Counted from the first letter of the stretch, positions 8,966-19,119 are shown. The stretch is DNA of 64,000 nucleotides from Candidatus Woesearchaeota archaeon (GCA_018661705.1 JABJHR010000013.1:22623-86622); one strand, 5' to 3'. The notes: a model not told the origin generated them from the letters alone. Program-made: numbers and translations.

Positions 8966-10297
8966 TTAAACAATTGCCTTCTTTATTTCCCATTCAAACC
9001 ATACAATTGCAACAACCGATGCAACAATTGAGGCAATTACAATAGAAGTTATAACTGATAAATATCCATAACCAAGAACAAATACAAATAAGTAAGATAG
9101 TGGTGTTGAAACTAAGATTGTTCTTAATAGATTAATTATTAGGCCAGGCATTCCATAACCCATGCCTTGTAGTGTTCTTCCTATAACCATTGTTATTCCC
9201 ATAAATGGATATGCTAATACAACAATACGTAGATATGGAATTCCAAGTTCTATTAAAACAGGATCTGATGTGAAAATCTTGTATATAAAGCTAGGAAATA
9301 TAAAAAATAATCCACCAACAACTATTGTGTATAAAACCCCTATCTTAATTGCATGCCAAACAATGCCTTTGATTAAATCTACTCGTTTTGCTCCGAAAAA
9401 CATTCCAACTAATGTCATAACTGCAAATGATCCAGCCATTACTGGCATGATTACAACACTCTCTGCTCTAAATCCAATTCCAAATGCTGCAACATGATCA
9501 GTTCCAAAGTACGACATGAACCAATTAAAGATCATCAAAAAAACTGACATTACAATCATCATAATGCTAGCAGGGAGACCAACCATTAAAATTTCTTTAA
9601 TTAACTTTGTGGAAAAAGTAAAATTTTGTGGATGAATATGTAAATAAGATTTTGTGTGTAAAAAATAGGAATACAGGATTAATCCAATTGTGAATGAAAT
9701 AACAGTTGCAATTGCTGCTCCTTTAACACCTAAACCAAGAACATAAATAAAAATTGGATCTAAAACAATATTCAATAGTAAAGTAAAGATCTGGATTTTC
9801 ATGGGTGTTTTTGTGTCTCCTTGTGAAACAAAGATATTATTAATAATATAGGCTGAAAACATAAATATAGAACCCATTAAAACTATTGAAAAATAATCTA
9901 CTGCTAATTCTATGACAGCGGGTGTTGCCCCAAATAAATTAAACATAGGCCTGATAAAGATTAAACCTAAAACCACTGAAATTATAAAAAAGAATATTCC
10001 CAATAATATCCCATGCATTGCTGTGTTTTCCGCTCCCTCCTTATTCTTTTCCCCCATAAATCTTGAAATTCTAGAGCTCATACCAACAGCAATACCTGAG
10101 TTTATGCCTATTAGTATAAAGAATAGTGGAAATGAGAATGTTAATGCAGCAATTGAATCAGCACCCAATCTACCAACAAAAGCAGTATCTACCACATTAT
10201 ATAATGTTTGAACTAGCATAGCAATCAACATTGGCCAAGCTAGTTTGTATAATGCTTTTCTCGGGTTTGAGATAAATTCATCTACTTTATTTTTCAT
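8966..10297 (-). CDS. MATE-family multidrug/cation exporter
   Basis: 443 residues with twelve hydrophobic segments in two homologous halves. The N-terminal signature WPMLIAMLVQTLYNVVDTAFVGRLG (residues about 20-44) and the repeat-like LPASIMMIVMSVFLMIFNWF in the second half are typical of MATE transporters, which export cationic compounds or drugs by Na+ or H+ antiport. Length matches the family (about 450). It stands alone, converging with the gene that ends at 8955. Confidence 0.9.
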   Translation of the reverse strand: MKNKVDEFISNPRKALYKLAWPMLIAMLVQTLYNVVDTAFVGRLGADSIAALTFSFPLFFILIGINSGIAVGMSSRISRFMGEKNKEGAENTAMHGILLGIFFFIISVVLGLIFIRPMFNLFGATPAVIELAVDYFSIVLMGSIFMFSAYIINNIFVSQGDTKTPMKIQIFTLLLNIVLDPIFIYVLGLGVKGAAIATVISFTIGLILYSYFLHTKSYLHIHPQNFTFSTKLIKEILMVGLPASIMMIVMSVFLMIFNWFMSYFGTDHVAAFGIGFRAESVVIMPVMAGSFAVMTLVGMFFGAKRVDLIKGIVWHAIKIGVLYTIVVGGLFFIFPSFIYKIFTSDPVLIELGIPYLRIVVLAYPFMGITMVIGRTLQGMGYGMPGLIINLLRTILVSTPLSYLFVFVLGYGYLSVITSIVIASIVASVVAIVWFEWEIKKAIV

Positions 10298-10384
10298 AAT
10301 TAGATCTTTTGTTAGGGGTTTTATAAATGTTTAGGGTTTAAGTTATTTGCATAAATAAATGTCAAGATTATTGTGTAACCCAGG

Positions 10385-10431
10385 CGTAAACATAGAAATA
10401 TTTATAAAGGGATTGGAGTTCCTTATTCACT
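10385..10431 (+). promoter_or_regulatory. TATA box of antiporter gene
   Basis: ATTTATAAAG at about 10398-10408 lies 25-30 bases before the ATG at 10432, the archaeal TATA spacing expected for a nearly leaderless transcript. No Shine-Dalgarno-like site is visible. Confidence 0.5.
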
Positions 10432-12015
10432 ATGAAGTGGGACAAAGCTAATAAAAACATAGTAAGATTAGTACTAGTTTCTGTGTTAATTTTTATATTG
10501 TTAGTTGCACCTACAGTATTTTCTGAAGTAGAGAAATATAGTGATGAAAAAGATTTTATAGAAATAGACTTTGAGAAAACTGCACCAGAAGTAGTTGATG
10601 AAACAGAACATGTTGATGAAATAACTTCCCATGATGCAGAAAATGAAGAGATTGAAGAAACACATACTGATGCCGAAGAATCTCATGATGAAGCTGAAGA
10701 TGGAGAACATGAAGCAGCAGGCGGTCATGGAATGGGCTTTGCAACAACTTTCTTATGGATTGCAGTTATATTATTCTTTGCAAAACTATCAAGTTTAATA
10801 GAAAAGTGGGGACAACCTGCTGTATTGGGAGAATTAATTATTGGAGTTGTATTAGGAAATTTAGTATTATTAGGAATTACTATTTTTGAACCAATTAAAC
10901 AAAATTCTATTATTATATTTTTAGCAGAATTAGGAGTAGTTATATTATTATTCCAAATTGGATTAGAATCAAATATTAAAGAAATGAGTAAAGTTGGAGT
11001 AAGAGCAGGACTAGTAGCTATTTTAGGTGTTGTTATTCCTTTCTTGGTTGGAACTTTACTTGGACCATTTTTCTTACCAGGATTATCATCTAATGCATAT
11101 CTATTCTTAGGAGCAACATTAACTGCAACATCTGTAGGAATCACAGCAAGAGTATTCAAAGATTTAGGAACATTAAATACAGCAGAAGCTAAGATTGTTT
11201 TAGGAGCTGCAGTAATTGATGATATATTAGGACTAATTATATTAGCAGTTGTATCTGCTATGGTAACTCTTGGAGCTGTTAGTATTGGAATGGTTAGTTG
11301 GATTTTAGCAAAAGCAATTCTTTTCCTTGTGGGTTCAATTGTATTAGGACAATTATTAGCACCACGGATCAGCAAAGCATTTTCTAAAGTTAATACTGGA
11401 GTTAGTATGAAATTTACATTAATAATTATATTTTGTTTAGTATTTGCTTATCTTGCTCAATTTATTGGATTAGCACCAATTGTTGGAGCATTTGCAGCAG
11501 GTTTAATATTAGATCCAGTACATTTCCGTTACTTTAAAGATCCAAAGATTGTTAGAGATGTTAAAGATAAAATTAGTGGATATGGTTCAGGTCTTAAGAC
11601 TGGCCTTACAAAAGTAATGAACAAACATGCAGAAAGACATATTGAGGATTTTATTGAACCATTAAGCATGTTTTTAGTCCCTATATTTTTCGTAACAACT
11701 GGTATAGCAGTTAATATTGAAACAATGTTTAATCTTCCAGTATTACTTGTTGCATTAGGTATCACTGCAGTTGCAATCCTTGGTAAACTTGTTGCAGGTT
11801 TAGTTGCAGGAGATGTTAACAAATGGATTGTTGGATGGGGAATGGTACCTAGGGGAGAAGTTGGTTTAATCTTTGCAACAATTGGAAAAGGACTAGGAGT
11901 TGTATCAGATACTGTATTCTCAGTAATTGTTATAATGGTTATACTTACTACATTAATACCACCAATTGTATTGAATTATTTAATTAAAAAAGAGAATAAG
12001 AAAAAAAGTAAGTAG
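10432..12015 (+). CDS. CPA2-type cation:proton antiporter
   Basis: 527 residues. An N-terminal hydrophobic segment (residues 10-32) is followed by an acidic/His-rich outside stretch to about residue 100, then a KefB/NapA-like core of about twelve segments. Core motifs are GQPAVLGELIIGVVLGN, GATLTATSVGITARVF and AAVIDDILGLIIL, whose paired Asp-Asp is the ion-binding motif of electrogenic members. A soluble insert lies near residue 365-400. No C-terminal NAD-binding (TrkA-N) domain is present. Likely Na+/H+ exchange for pH or salt homeostasis. The His/Glu/Asp-rich N-terminal extension is unusual and might sense pH or metal. Confidence 0.85.
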   Translation: MKWDKANKNIVRLVLVSVLIFILLVAPTVFSEVEKYSDEKDFIEIDFEKTAPEVVDETEHVDEITSHDAENEEIEETHTDAEESHDEAEDGEHEAAGGHGMGFATTFLWIAVILFFAKLSSLIEKWGQPAVLGELIIGVVLGNLVLLGITIFEPIKQNSIIIFLAELGVVILLFQIGLESNIKEMSKVGVRAGLVAILGVVIPFLVGTLLGPFFLPGLSSNAYLFLGATLTATSVGITARVFKDLGTLNTAEAKIVLGAAVIDDILGLIILAVVSAMVTLGAVSIGMVSWILAKAILFLVGSIVLGQLLAPRISKAFSKVNTGVSMKFTLIIIFCLVFAYLAQFIGLAPIVGAFAAGLILDPVHFRYFKDPKIVRDVKDKISGYGSGLKTGLTKVMNKHAERHIEDFIEPLSMFLVPIFFVTTGIAVNIETMFNLPVLLVALGITAVAILGKLVAGLVAGDVNKWIVGWGMVPRGEVGLIFATIGKGLGVVSDTVFSVIVIMVILTTLIPPIVLNYLIKKENKKKSK

Positions 12016-12130
12016 TTCTAAGTAAGAAGTTATAAGTGGGTACGTAGTTTAATAGTTTGTAGTATTGCAAAAACTACTTACTAGTTTACTTACAACCCAC
12101 TACAAACTTAAAACTACCAACTTATAACTT
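12016..12130. repeat. family C long imperfect palindrome
   Basis: The left half is built from AGTAAG, AAGTTATAAGT and GTGGGT words, the right half from their complements (ACTTAC, ACCCACT, ACTTATAACTT), giving an imperfect inverted repeat of more than 100 bases with a centre near 12065-12070. Similar tracts occur at 13823, 36971 and (left half only) 42297. Confidence 0.5.
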
Positions 12131-12295
12131 TATTTAGTTTTTTCTTAAAACCTTTTGTCATTTCTTCTCGACACCTGTCGATATTGTGTGAAACTTTAAA
12201 AAGGGAAAATCTAATAATAATATGTAGAAATAGTAAAAAGTTTAGGTAATCTACTGTCGAACCAGTTAGGTTGATCAAATAATTGAGGTGAAAAA

Positions 12296-12778
12296 ATGAG
12301 CAAAATAATACTAACAAATATTGAACCAGGATTAAACGCAGATTCTTCAGAAATGGCAAATGTAGTTATACAAAGAATAGGATTAATGCCAAGAAAAAAA
12401 GGCAGTACAGAGAAGATGCATCGCGTCTTAATTGATATGTATGAACGTGCAAAGTTAGCCACCAGGGAAAAAGACCCTAAACAAGCAATAATGACAGTCG
12501 AGAACATGGGTGTTTCTGCAGGCATTACTAGACAAACTATGTATGAGTATTTACGAAGATGGTTAGAACTAGATTTAATAATTAAAACTAGCTATATTGA
12601 TGAATGGAATAAAGTTGTAATTGGATATAAACTAAATGGTACAACAATTGAACAAGCATTTGAACGAGCTAAAAAGAAAGTACATAAACATTTAGATGAA
12701 ACTAGCAAATATGTTGTTGAAATGCAAAAGCTGTTAAAGAATGAGAAGATAAGTGATGCAGCTAATAGGAAAAGTTGA
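12296..12778 (+). CDS. HTH DNA-binding protein
   Basis: 160 residues with a TTGAGGTG ribosome-binding site before the ATG. Residues 60-110 form a probable helix-turn-helix (MGVSAGITRQTMYEYLRRWL), followed by a small wing and a Lys-rich C-terminal helix. The layout (a short N-terminal region, a helical bundle, an HTH whose recognition helix contains R-Q-T/R-R-Q, then a tail) resembles the HTH protein at 20475, so they may be distant members of one archaeal family. Target unknown. Confidence 0.6.
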   Translation: MSKIILTNIEPGLNADSSEMANVVIQRIGLMPRKKGSTEKMHRVLIDMYERAKLATREKDPKQAIMTVENMGVSAGITRQTMYEYLRRWLELDLIIKTSYIDEWNKVVIGYKLNGTTIEQAFERAKKKVHKHLDETSKYVVEMQKLLKNEKISDAANRKS

Positions 12779-12786
12779 TTATTTAA

Positions 12787-12815
12787 TTAGGTCTGGAGGA
12801 CGTGCTTCTCAAAAA
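12787..12815 (+). repeat. family B-like repeat fragment
   Basis: TTAGGTCTGGAGGACGTGCT followed by TCTCAAAAA is a diverged family B 3' part, lying 23 bases before family A copy A2. Confidence 0.4.
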
Positions 12816-12838
12816 TTTCAGGGGTCATATTTTATTGA

Positions 12839-12948
12839 GAAAAAACAACTTGGCCGGATGAGGTGGGGCGAATTGAGTGAGTTCTACGAACTCACAAGTA
12901 CCAGCCGAATAGGACTTTAGTCCGTCCGTGCCCTGGTTGTTATTTTTT
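12839..12948 (-). repeat. family A structured repeat, copy A2
   Basis: In the opposite orientation to A1: AAAAAACAAC..GGCCGGATGAGG at the left and GTCCGTCCGTGCCC..GTTGTTATTTTTT at the right, between two converging gene ends (12778 and 13067). The small inner hairpin is enlarged by an extra stem, GTGAGTT/AACTCAC, while the outer paired parts are preserved. That argues that the fold is kept rather than the exact sequence. Confidence 0.6.
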
Positions 12949-13066
12949 CATTATAATTAAAATTAACAAAATAGTTATTATTAATTTAATTAAAAGAAAA
13001 GTCATAGCAAAAAGAGCCTGACGGCAAATTAAAAAAAAAATCAATAAAAAAATAAAGAAAAAGAAA

Positions 13067-13771
13067 TTATCCAACATAACTCATTTGTTTCTTTTTAACT
13101 TCTTCCTGAGCTTTGCCGCCTTGTTCCATAATACCTTTTAGTTTTTCTTCAAACTTTTTAGCTGTTTCGTATAATGGTTTTGGATCAATTTTTAGATTAA
13201 GATAACTATCCAATAATTCAATTAGTTTTGCAGCGGCATTTGAGTCTGGAAGTTGTGAATGAGTGTCTGCAAAAAATGCATTTATTTTTCTTTTTGTTTT
13301 CAACAATAATGCAGATGTTGCACCAACAATAATTCCTTCGTTTAGTTCTTTACCAAACTTTTTGAAAAACTTTTTCTTTTTCTCTTCACTTGTGAAGAAA
13401 AATGTTTGTGATTCTTGTTGTTGTGTAGTACTTCCAACACCTTCTAAACAAATAATTTCTTTTGCATTTGTTTGCTTTGCTAAATCTTCAATTAAATCCG
13501 CAACTGCCCATTCAATATTTTGAGTAGTTAAAATAGAATGTACAACAATAATATTATGTTTTTTGTTATAAAAAATTCCAACAGGATCTACTACCCTACC
13601 ACTATGTATAGCAATTGTAGCTGGCATGTTTTCAAACCAATATCTTCCTAATTGTTCGCAATCAAGATGTTCAAGTAAATATTCTGTTGCGATAGTTCCG
13701 ACTAGCCCAAATCCTGGGAAACCAGTGATTATTATTGGGTTTTTCACCTTTTTTTTTAATGTTAGTTTCAT
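13067..13771 (-). CDS. PAC2-family proteasome assembly chaperone-like protein
   Basis: 234 residues. The N-terminal KNPIIITGFPGFGLVGTIAT (about residues 11-30) and EYLLEHLDCEQLGRYW are the signature of the PAC2 family (archaeal PbaA/PbaB type), which act as proteasome-assembly chaperones or related scaffolds. Later IICLEGVG and GIIVGATSALLL match the Rossmann-like core. The C-terminal helix (FEEKLKGIMEQ) is charged. It is preceded by TATA-like ATATATAAG and stands as a single gene. Confidence 0.8.
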   Translation of the reverse strand: MKLTLKKKVKNPIIITGFPGFGLVGTIATEYLLEHLDCEQLGRYWFENMPATIAIHSGRVVDPVGIFYNKKHNIIVVHSILTTQNIEWAVADLIEDLAKQTNAKEIICLEGVGSTTQQQESQTFFFTSEEKKKKFFKKFGKELNEGIIVGATSALLLKTKRKINAFFADTHSQLPDSNAAAKLIELLDSYLNLKIDPKPLYETAKKFEEKLKGIMEQGGKAQEEVKKKQMSYVG

Positions 13772-13822
13772 TGTAATTATTTTAGATATATTCTGATATA
13801 TAAGCTTTGTGTATAAGAATAT

Positions 13823-13979
13823 AGTTTTGAGTAATGGGTTTTGGGTCTTGAGTTGGTTAACAGTAATAAGTTATGAGTATCACTACTTTTTCTCAATACT
13901 AATTAACACATAACCAAATCTCATTACTAATTTACTCAGAACCAACTCCTAACTCATTACTCAAAACACAGAACTATTT
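13823..13979. repeat. family C long imperfect palindrome
   Basis: The left half contains AGTTTTGAGTAATGGGTTTT, GAGTTGGTTA and AGTAATAAGTTATGAGT. The right half returns with TAACCAAATCTCATTACTAA, CAGAACCAACTC and CTCATTACTCAAAAC. Centre near 13885-13895. It fills the space between two leftward genes. Confidence 0.5.
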
Positions 13980-13981
13980 AC

Positions 13982-14887
13982 TTATCTATGCATTTCTCTT
14001 ACTTGATCCATTGTTACATAAGAATCAATTGTTAATGAGTAAGGTGCAAGTTTTTTTAGAAGAACTTTATCAAATCTATGAGCACTTGTAATATGTTTTG
14101 CTCTCCAACTACGATCTTTAAAATCTGAATTTTGCTCGTTAACTGGTAAAAATAATCTCACATCCCCATCAGAACACCTCATTGAACCACTCATAGGATG
14201 ATTATATAATAAATCAGAGACTGAAGAATCACTCATGACATAAACATGTGCCACCCCAGATAATTCATAAGAAACACGATGAACATCTGGAACTGGTTGA
14301 TTGGTATTATTATTAGTACTAATTAATATGATTGGTAACTCCCTTGTTATATCAAAAACTTGTTTTGGGAAGTGCCTAATATTATCCTCATTTAACATTG
14401 TAATTTCCGTTGAAATATGTTTTTTTCTTCTTGCACCATATTTTCCAATCAATAATGGAACTAAACTTGGCTTAGATATTGGTTTGTAAAAAGGTGATAA
14501 AACTTTTCCTTCCCAACCATTGAATAATGCAATTTCTACTTTATATGGAGCACCTACATCTTGAACAGCTGCAAAAGTAACTCCCCAATTAAATCCTTCT
14601 TTTGCAGGATCTGGATGTTCTAATGTCATTCCAAAATAATTTGGTGTAAAAGGATTATCATCCCTAGGACTAACAATTGTTTCAATCCTTCTATTATCAT
14701 CTGTTGTTAAATTAATACTTTGCTCAAAACCTTCAAATTCTTCTTCAGAAAAACGATTTCCAAGAAATGATTTCGCAATCGCAATAATTCCATCTAATGT
14801 TGGCTCTTCTAGAAAATTAGTTGGCCTTTGCTGCCCTAAAATAATTTGTGATCCTAAAATAAATGATGATTTGTATCTTTGTTTCAT
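13982..14887 (-). CDS. hypothetical protein
   Basis: 301 residues, soluble, mixed alpha/beta. A central Rossmann-like stretch, TRELPIILISTNNN near residue 180, is followed by VHRVSYELSGVAHVYVMSD and DGDVRLFLP. This order (short beta strand, 'AHV' strand, then VR-aromatic-P) looks like uncharacterised bacterial proteins found in accessory regions, but I cannot name the family with certainty. It has a TATA-like TTTATAAATG upstream and is a single gene. Confidence 0.5.
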   Translation of the reverse strand: MKQRYKSSFILGSQIILGQQRPTNFLEEPTLDGIIAIAKSFLGNRFSEEEFEGFEQSINLTTDDNRRIETIVSPRDDNPFTPNYFGMTLEHPDPAKEGFNWGVTFAAVQDVGAPYKVEIALFNGWEGKVLSPFYKPISKPSLVPLLIGKYGARRKKHISTEITMLNEDNIRHFPKQVFDITRELPIILISTNNNTNQPVPDVHRVSYELSGVAHVYVMSDSSVSDLLYNHPMSGSMRCSDGDVRLFLPVNEQNSDFKDRSWRAKHITSAHRFDKVLLKKLAPYSLTIDSYVTMDQVREMHR

Positions 14888-15075
14888 TTTTCCAGTTCCC
14901 TTGTAACAAGGAAAATTTCATCATTTATAAATGTTTTGACCAATTACCACTATAAAGAGGTTACAGATCAAATAAACAGCAATATTTATATATAAACCCT
15001 ATATTCACCAGTACACATACCTATTTATAATCAATATATAATAAAGCAATAAAAAAGAGAAAATAAGGTGCCATA

Positions 15076-18000
15076 ATGAGTGAAAAAACAATAGAAAAAC
15101 CAAAAAATAACATATTCATACCAATGGAAGAAGAAATTCTTGAACATTGGGGTAAAACTAAGATTTATGCTAAAGCTAAAGATAAAAATAGCTCTAATGA
15201 AAAATTCTATTTTCTAGATGGACCACCATACACATCTGGAAGAGTTCACATTGGTACTGCTTGGAATAAAACACTCAAAGACATGGTTCTTAGATACAAA
15301 AGAATGAAAGGTCTTAATGTTTGGGACAGAGCTGGTTATGACATGCATGGAATGCCAACTGCTCAAGCTGTTCAAAAAAAGTTAGATCTAAAAAATAAAG
15401 ATGAAATTAAGAAATACGGTATGGACAAGTTTGTAAAAGCATGTGAAGAATTCTCAATAACAAACATGGACAAAATGAGCGAAGACTTCAAAAGGTTAGG
15501 AGTCTGGATGGATTTTGATAATCCCTATTATACAGCAAATTCAAAATACATGGAAAGCTGCTGGTGGCTAATTAAAAAAGCAGATGAAAACAAAAGATTG
15601 TATTTAGGAGAAAAAACAATGCATTGGTGTTCCCATTGTGGAACTGCATTAGCTAAACATGAATTAGAATATCAAAATGTAAGAGATGATTCTATCTTCC
15701 TAAAATTAAAAGTAGTGGGAAGTGAAAATGAATATTTAATTATATGGACAACAACACCATGGACAATTCCTTTTAACCTTGGAGTTATGGTTAATCCGGG
15801 ATTAGATTATGCAAAGATAAAAGTTAATGTTGCAAAAGAAGGAGAAGAAGAAGAAATTGAACAATGGGTTGTAGCAAAAGGATTAATGGGAGCATTTATG
15901 GGAAGTGTTGTCAACAAAAAGTTTGAAGTTATTGAAGAATTTAAAGGAGAAAAATTAGAAGGTGTGAAATATATTCACCCATGTCATGATATAGCTCCTG
16001 AAACTTATGATGAACTAGATAAAAACCATGACAACACATTTTCAGTAGTATTAAGTGAAGAATATGTTGATTTGTCAGCAGGAACAGGATTAGTTCACAT
16101 GGCCCCAGGTTGTGGTCCTGAAGATTATGAAATTGGACATAGAAATGGGATCCCACCATTTAATAATCTAAATGAACATGGTTATTTCCCTGATAATTTT
16201 GGAGCATTCTCTGGATGGAAAGCTAAAACTGATGATAAAAAGTTTATTGAGAAATTCAAAGACATGAGAATCTTAATTGAATCAACTGAAGTAGAACATG
16301 ATTATGCACATTGTTGGAGATGTAAAGAACCAGTAATATTTAGAACAACAAAACAATGGTTCTTTAAAATTGAAGACCTAAAAGAAACAATGCGAGAACT
16401 AAATAAAGAAATTTATTGGGTTCCAGAGTTTGCAGGCAGTAAAAGTTTTGATTCCTGGTTAGCAAACTTAAGAGATAATGGAATTACAAGACAAAGATTT
16501 TGGGGAACTCCTCTGCCAGTATGGAAATGTAGAAAAGAAGAATGTGAACATTATGTTGTAATTGGTTCTGTTAAAGAATTAGAAGAAAAAGCAGGCAAAG
16601 ATAATATGCCTGAAAACTTACATAAACCATGGATTGATAATGTTAAATTTAAATGTGAAAAATGTGGAGAAGAAATGACACGAGAACCAGACATTTTAGA
16701 TGTTTGGATTGATGCTGGTGTTGCTTCATGGGCATGTCTTGATTATCCACACAGAGAAGATCACATGAATGATTTATTCCCTGCACAATACATCATGGAA
16801 GGAATTGATCAAGTTAGAGGATGGTTTAACATGTTGTTTGTTGCATCAATGGTTGCAATGAATAAACCAAGTTACAAAGCAGTTTACATGCATGGTTTTA
16901 TTAATGATGCACAAGGCAGAAAGATGTCAAAAAGTGTAGGCAATTATATTTTGCCAGAAGAAGTTATTAATAGTTATGGTAGTGAAACACTAAGATATTA
17001 TATGGTTGGTGGCACAAAACCAGGTGTTGATCTTAATTATAATTTTGATGATATGAAAGTTAAGTTTAGGAATTTAGGTATTTTATGGAATTTACATAAA
17101 TTTGCAATTGACTTAAAGAAAACTAATGAATTAAAGGTAGAAGAAGTTGATAAAAGCAAATGTGGATTACCTGAAAAATATATTTTATCAAAATTAAATT
17201 CAACATTGGCAAATGTTTCTAGAATGTATGAAAAATATTTGCTAAATGAAATTCCTAATGCGGTTGAAGAATTGTATTTAGAGTTATCTAGAACATATGT
17301 TCAATTAATCAGAGATAAAGCTAGAAGTGGAAGTACTGAGGAGAAACAATTAGTGTTAGATGTTATGTACAAAGTAATTTTAGAAACTTTGAAGATGTTT
17401 GCACCTGTTTGTCCAATGGTAACTGAAAAAATCTATTTAAATCTAAAAGAAGAGTTTGATTTAGAAGAAGAAAGTATTCACTTAACTACTTGGTCAGAAG
17501 CTGATGAAAGCATGATTGATGAAAAAATAGAAAAAGATTTTGAAGTTGCAAAAGATGTAATTCAAGCAATTTTATCAGCAAGAGAAAAAGTACAGTTAGG
17601 AGTTAGATGGCCATTGAAAAGTATGATCTTTACATCTCCTGAAAAAGAATTAAGAGAAGCTGTAAAAGAAATGAATTCAATGATCAAAACACAAACTAAT
17701 GTTAAAGAAGTTGGTATTGGTGAAGAGTTTAAAGCTGTAAAAATCAAAGTTAAACCAAATTATAAAACAATTGGTGTAAAATATTCAAATGAAGTTCCAC
17801 AAATCATTACACATTTAGTTAATGCAAATGATAGTGCTGTTGTAAAAAAACTAGATGATAAAGGATGTTATGAATTTAAACTTAGTGGAAAGGATATTAA
17901 ACTATTAAAAGAAGATTTTATAGTTGAAAAAGAAACTCCAGAACATATTGTTGAAGGAGATAGCAAAAAAGGAAATGTTTACATTGATACCACTAGAAAT

Positions 18001-18273
18001 AATGAGTTAGACAGTGAAGGTTATGCACGAGAAATCATGAGACGGATCCAAACATTGAGAAAGAATGCAGGATTACAAAAAAATGATAAAATTAAGTTGT
18101 GTATAGCTATTGATACTTCATTATTAGAAATGGTTGAACCATTTGAAGCAGAAATAAAAGAAAAATGTGGAGGAGAAGACTTTCACATTGGTGATGACAA
18201 AAAACAATTCAAAGACGTGTTAGAAACAAAGATTAAAGGCAAAGATGTTTGGATTAGTTTAGAGAAGGTTTAA
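15076..18273 (+). CDS. ileS: isoleucyl-tRNA synthetase, archaeal/eukaryal type
   Basis: 1065 residues, the usual length for this class I enzyme, which charges tRNA-Ile in the cytoplasm. Landmarks in order: PPYTSGRVHIGTAWNKTLKD (HIGH region, about residues 51-70), GYDMHGMP, the CP1 editing domain with TTTPWTIPFNLGV, a CP core Zn site with CWRCKEPVIFRTTKQWFF, GRKMSKSVGNY (KMSKS, about 616-626) and a C-terminal anticodon-binding and extension domain. WFFK and KMSKS contexts favour Ile over Val or Leu. The upstream region has two TATA-like boxes (near 14982-14998 and 15036-15045) and a weak aGGTG site. Confidence 0.95.
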   Translation: MSEKTIEKPKNNIFIPMEEEILEHWGKTKIYAKAKDKNSSNEKFYFLDGPPYTSGRVHIGTAWNKTLKDMVLRYKRMKGLNVWDRAGYDMHGMPTAQAVQKKLDLKNKDEIKKYGMDKFVKACEEFSITNMDKMSEDFKRLGVWMDFDNPYYTANSKYMESCWWLIKKADENKRLYLGEKTMHWCSHCGTALAKHELEYQNVRDDSIFLKLKVVGSENEYLIIWTTTPWTIPFNLGVMVNPGLDYAKIKVNVAKEGEEEEIEQWVVAKGLMGAFMGSVVNKKFEVIEEFKGEKLEGVKYIHPCHDIAPETYDELDKNHDNTFSVVLSEEYVDLSAGTGLVHMAPGCGPEDYEIGHRNGIPPFNNLNEHGYFPDNFGAFSGWKAKTDDKKFIEKFKDMRILIESTEVEHDYAHCWRCKEPVIFRTTKQWFFKIEDLKETMRELNKEIYWVPEFAGSKSFDSWLANLRDNGITRQRFWGTPLPVWKCRKEECEHYVVIGSVKELEEKAGKDNMPENLHKPWIDNVKFKCEKCGEEMTREPDILDVWIDAGVASWACLDYPHREDHMNDLFPAQYIMEGIDQVRGWFNMLFVASMVAMNKPSYKAVYMHGFINDAQGRKMSKSVGNYILPEEVINSYGSETLRYYMVGGTKPGVDLNYNFDDMKVKFRNLGILWNLHKFAIDLKKTNELKVEEVDKSKCGLPEKYILSKLNSTLANVSRMYEKYLLNEIPNAVEELYLELSRTYVQLIRDKARSGSTEEKQLVLDVMYKVILETLKMFAPVCPMVTEKIYLNLKEEFDLEEESIHLTTWSEADESMIDEKIEKDFEVAKDVIQAILSAREKVQLGVRWPLKSMIFTSPEKELREAVKEMNSMIKTQTNVKEVGIGEEFKAVKIKVKPNYKTIGVKYSNEVPQIITHLVNANDSAVVKKLDDKGCYEFKLSGKDIKLLKEDFIVEKETPEHIVEGDSKKGNVYIDTTRNNELDSEGYAREIMRRIQTLRKNAGLQKNDKIKLCIAIDTSLLEMVEPFEAEIKEKCGGEDFHIGDDKKQFKDVLETKIKGKDVWISLEKV

Positions 18274-18339
18274 TTTTTATTTTTCATTTAATAAAAAAAA
18301 GGTGTTCTGATTAGTTAAAATTATTTTGGGGGAAGAAAA

Positions 18340-19119
18340 ATGAGTATGTTTAATAAAGTAATGGAAGCATTGTATATGAATGTACCTATCATAGGCAATG
18401 ATGTAGCTAAAGCTGTTAATGAAGTTCATAGAAATATGATTGTTGAATCACCTCAAGTTGTAAGTGCAAGAATACAAGAGAAAGAATGGGCAAAACCAAG
18501 TTTTGTTGTTGGTATGGCTGTTTACGAAATGGGAGAAAGAGAGGAAAAACCAGTTATTAGATTAGTAAAAATGAGTGAAAGCCCATTTGTTTTAGATTCT
18601 GGAGATTTAGATGGCCACCGTATGAATGTAACAGGATGTTCACCTTATATGATTCTTAGAGAAGGTGGAAGGGTATTAAAAACTGGAAGATCTTTTTATT
18701 TAGAACAATTAGTAGGACCAGAAGAAGAAGACAAAAACTATTTTGATGTTGAAACTGCTAGCCCCATTGATCTAAAGTTAAACAGGTTTCAAAGAAGTGT
18801 GTTAAATTGGACAATTGGCTATGACCATTCACACACCATTGAAAGTAATGTTGTTGATGCATACAACAAATTAGGGATTCAAGATATAAGATTTGAGTTT
18901 ATGAAACCTAGTGTTGTTAGAGAGATGATTGAAGAATATGGTGGACCTATTGCACAGATGTGTATTCTAGAATCAATGCCAGAAGCAACTACTGAAAACT
19001 CAACATTACTTTATGCAGGTGCTGGTACAAGTATGGGATTAGAAGGAAAATATATTAGATCAATCTCTCATGCACATGCAGATGCGGCACATGAAGTTAG
19101 TAGAAGATTGAGAGGGTGA
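18340..19119 (+). CDS. hypothetical protein downstream of ileS
   Basis: 259 residues, soluble, preceded by TGGGGGAAG (a good ribosome-binding site) and starting 66 bases after ileS on the same strand. The sequence is mixed alpha/beta, with no membrane segment and no catalytic motif that I recognise. A Gly-rich stretch, LLYAGAGTSMGLEGKYI, lies near residue 225, followed by a His-rich HAHADAAHEVSRRL. It ends in the convergent repeat region at 19.13-19.28 kb. Confidence 0.55.
   Translation: MSMFNKVMEALYMNVPIIGNDVAKAVNEVHRNMIVESPQVVSARIQEKEWAKPSFVVGMAVYEMGEREEKPVIRLVKMSESPFVLDSGDLDGHRMNVTGCSPYMILREGGRVLKTGRSFYLEQLVGPEEEDKNYFDVETASPIDLKLNRFQRSVLNWTIGYDHSHTIESNVVDAYNKLGIQDIRFEFMKPSVVREMIEEYGGPIAQMCILESMPEATTENSTLLYAGAGTSMGLEGKYIRSISHAHADAAHEVSRRLRG

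Noticed and set aside
10725..11375. Leftward 216-codon frame opposite the antiporter
   Set aside because: Antisense shadow of a strongly conserved transporter gene. Composition is Ile/Thr/Asn-rich without motifs.
12114..12525. Leftward frames covering the promoter of the HTH gene
   Set aside because: They overlap the RBS and first codons of a better gene (12296) and show no domain.
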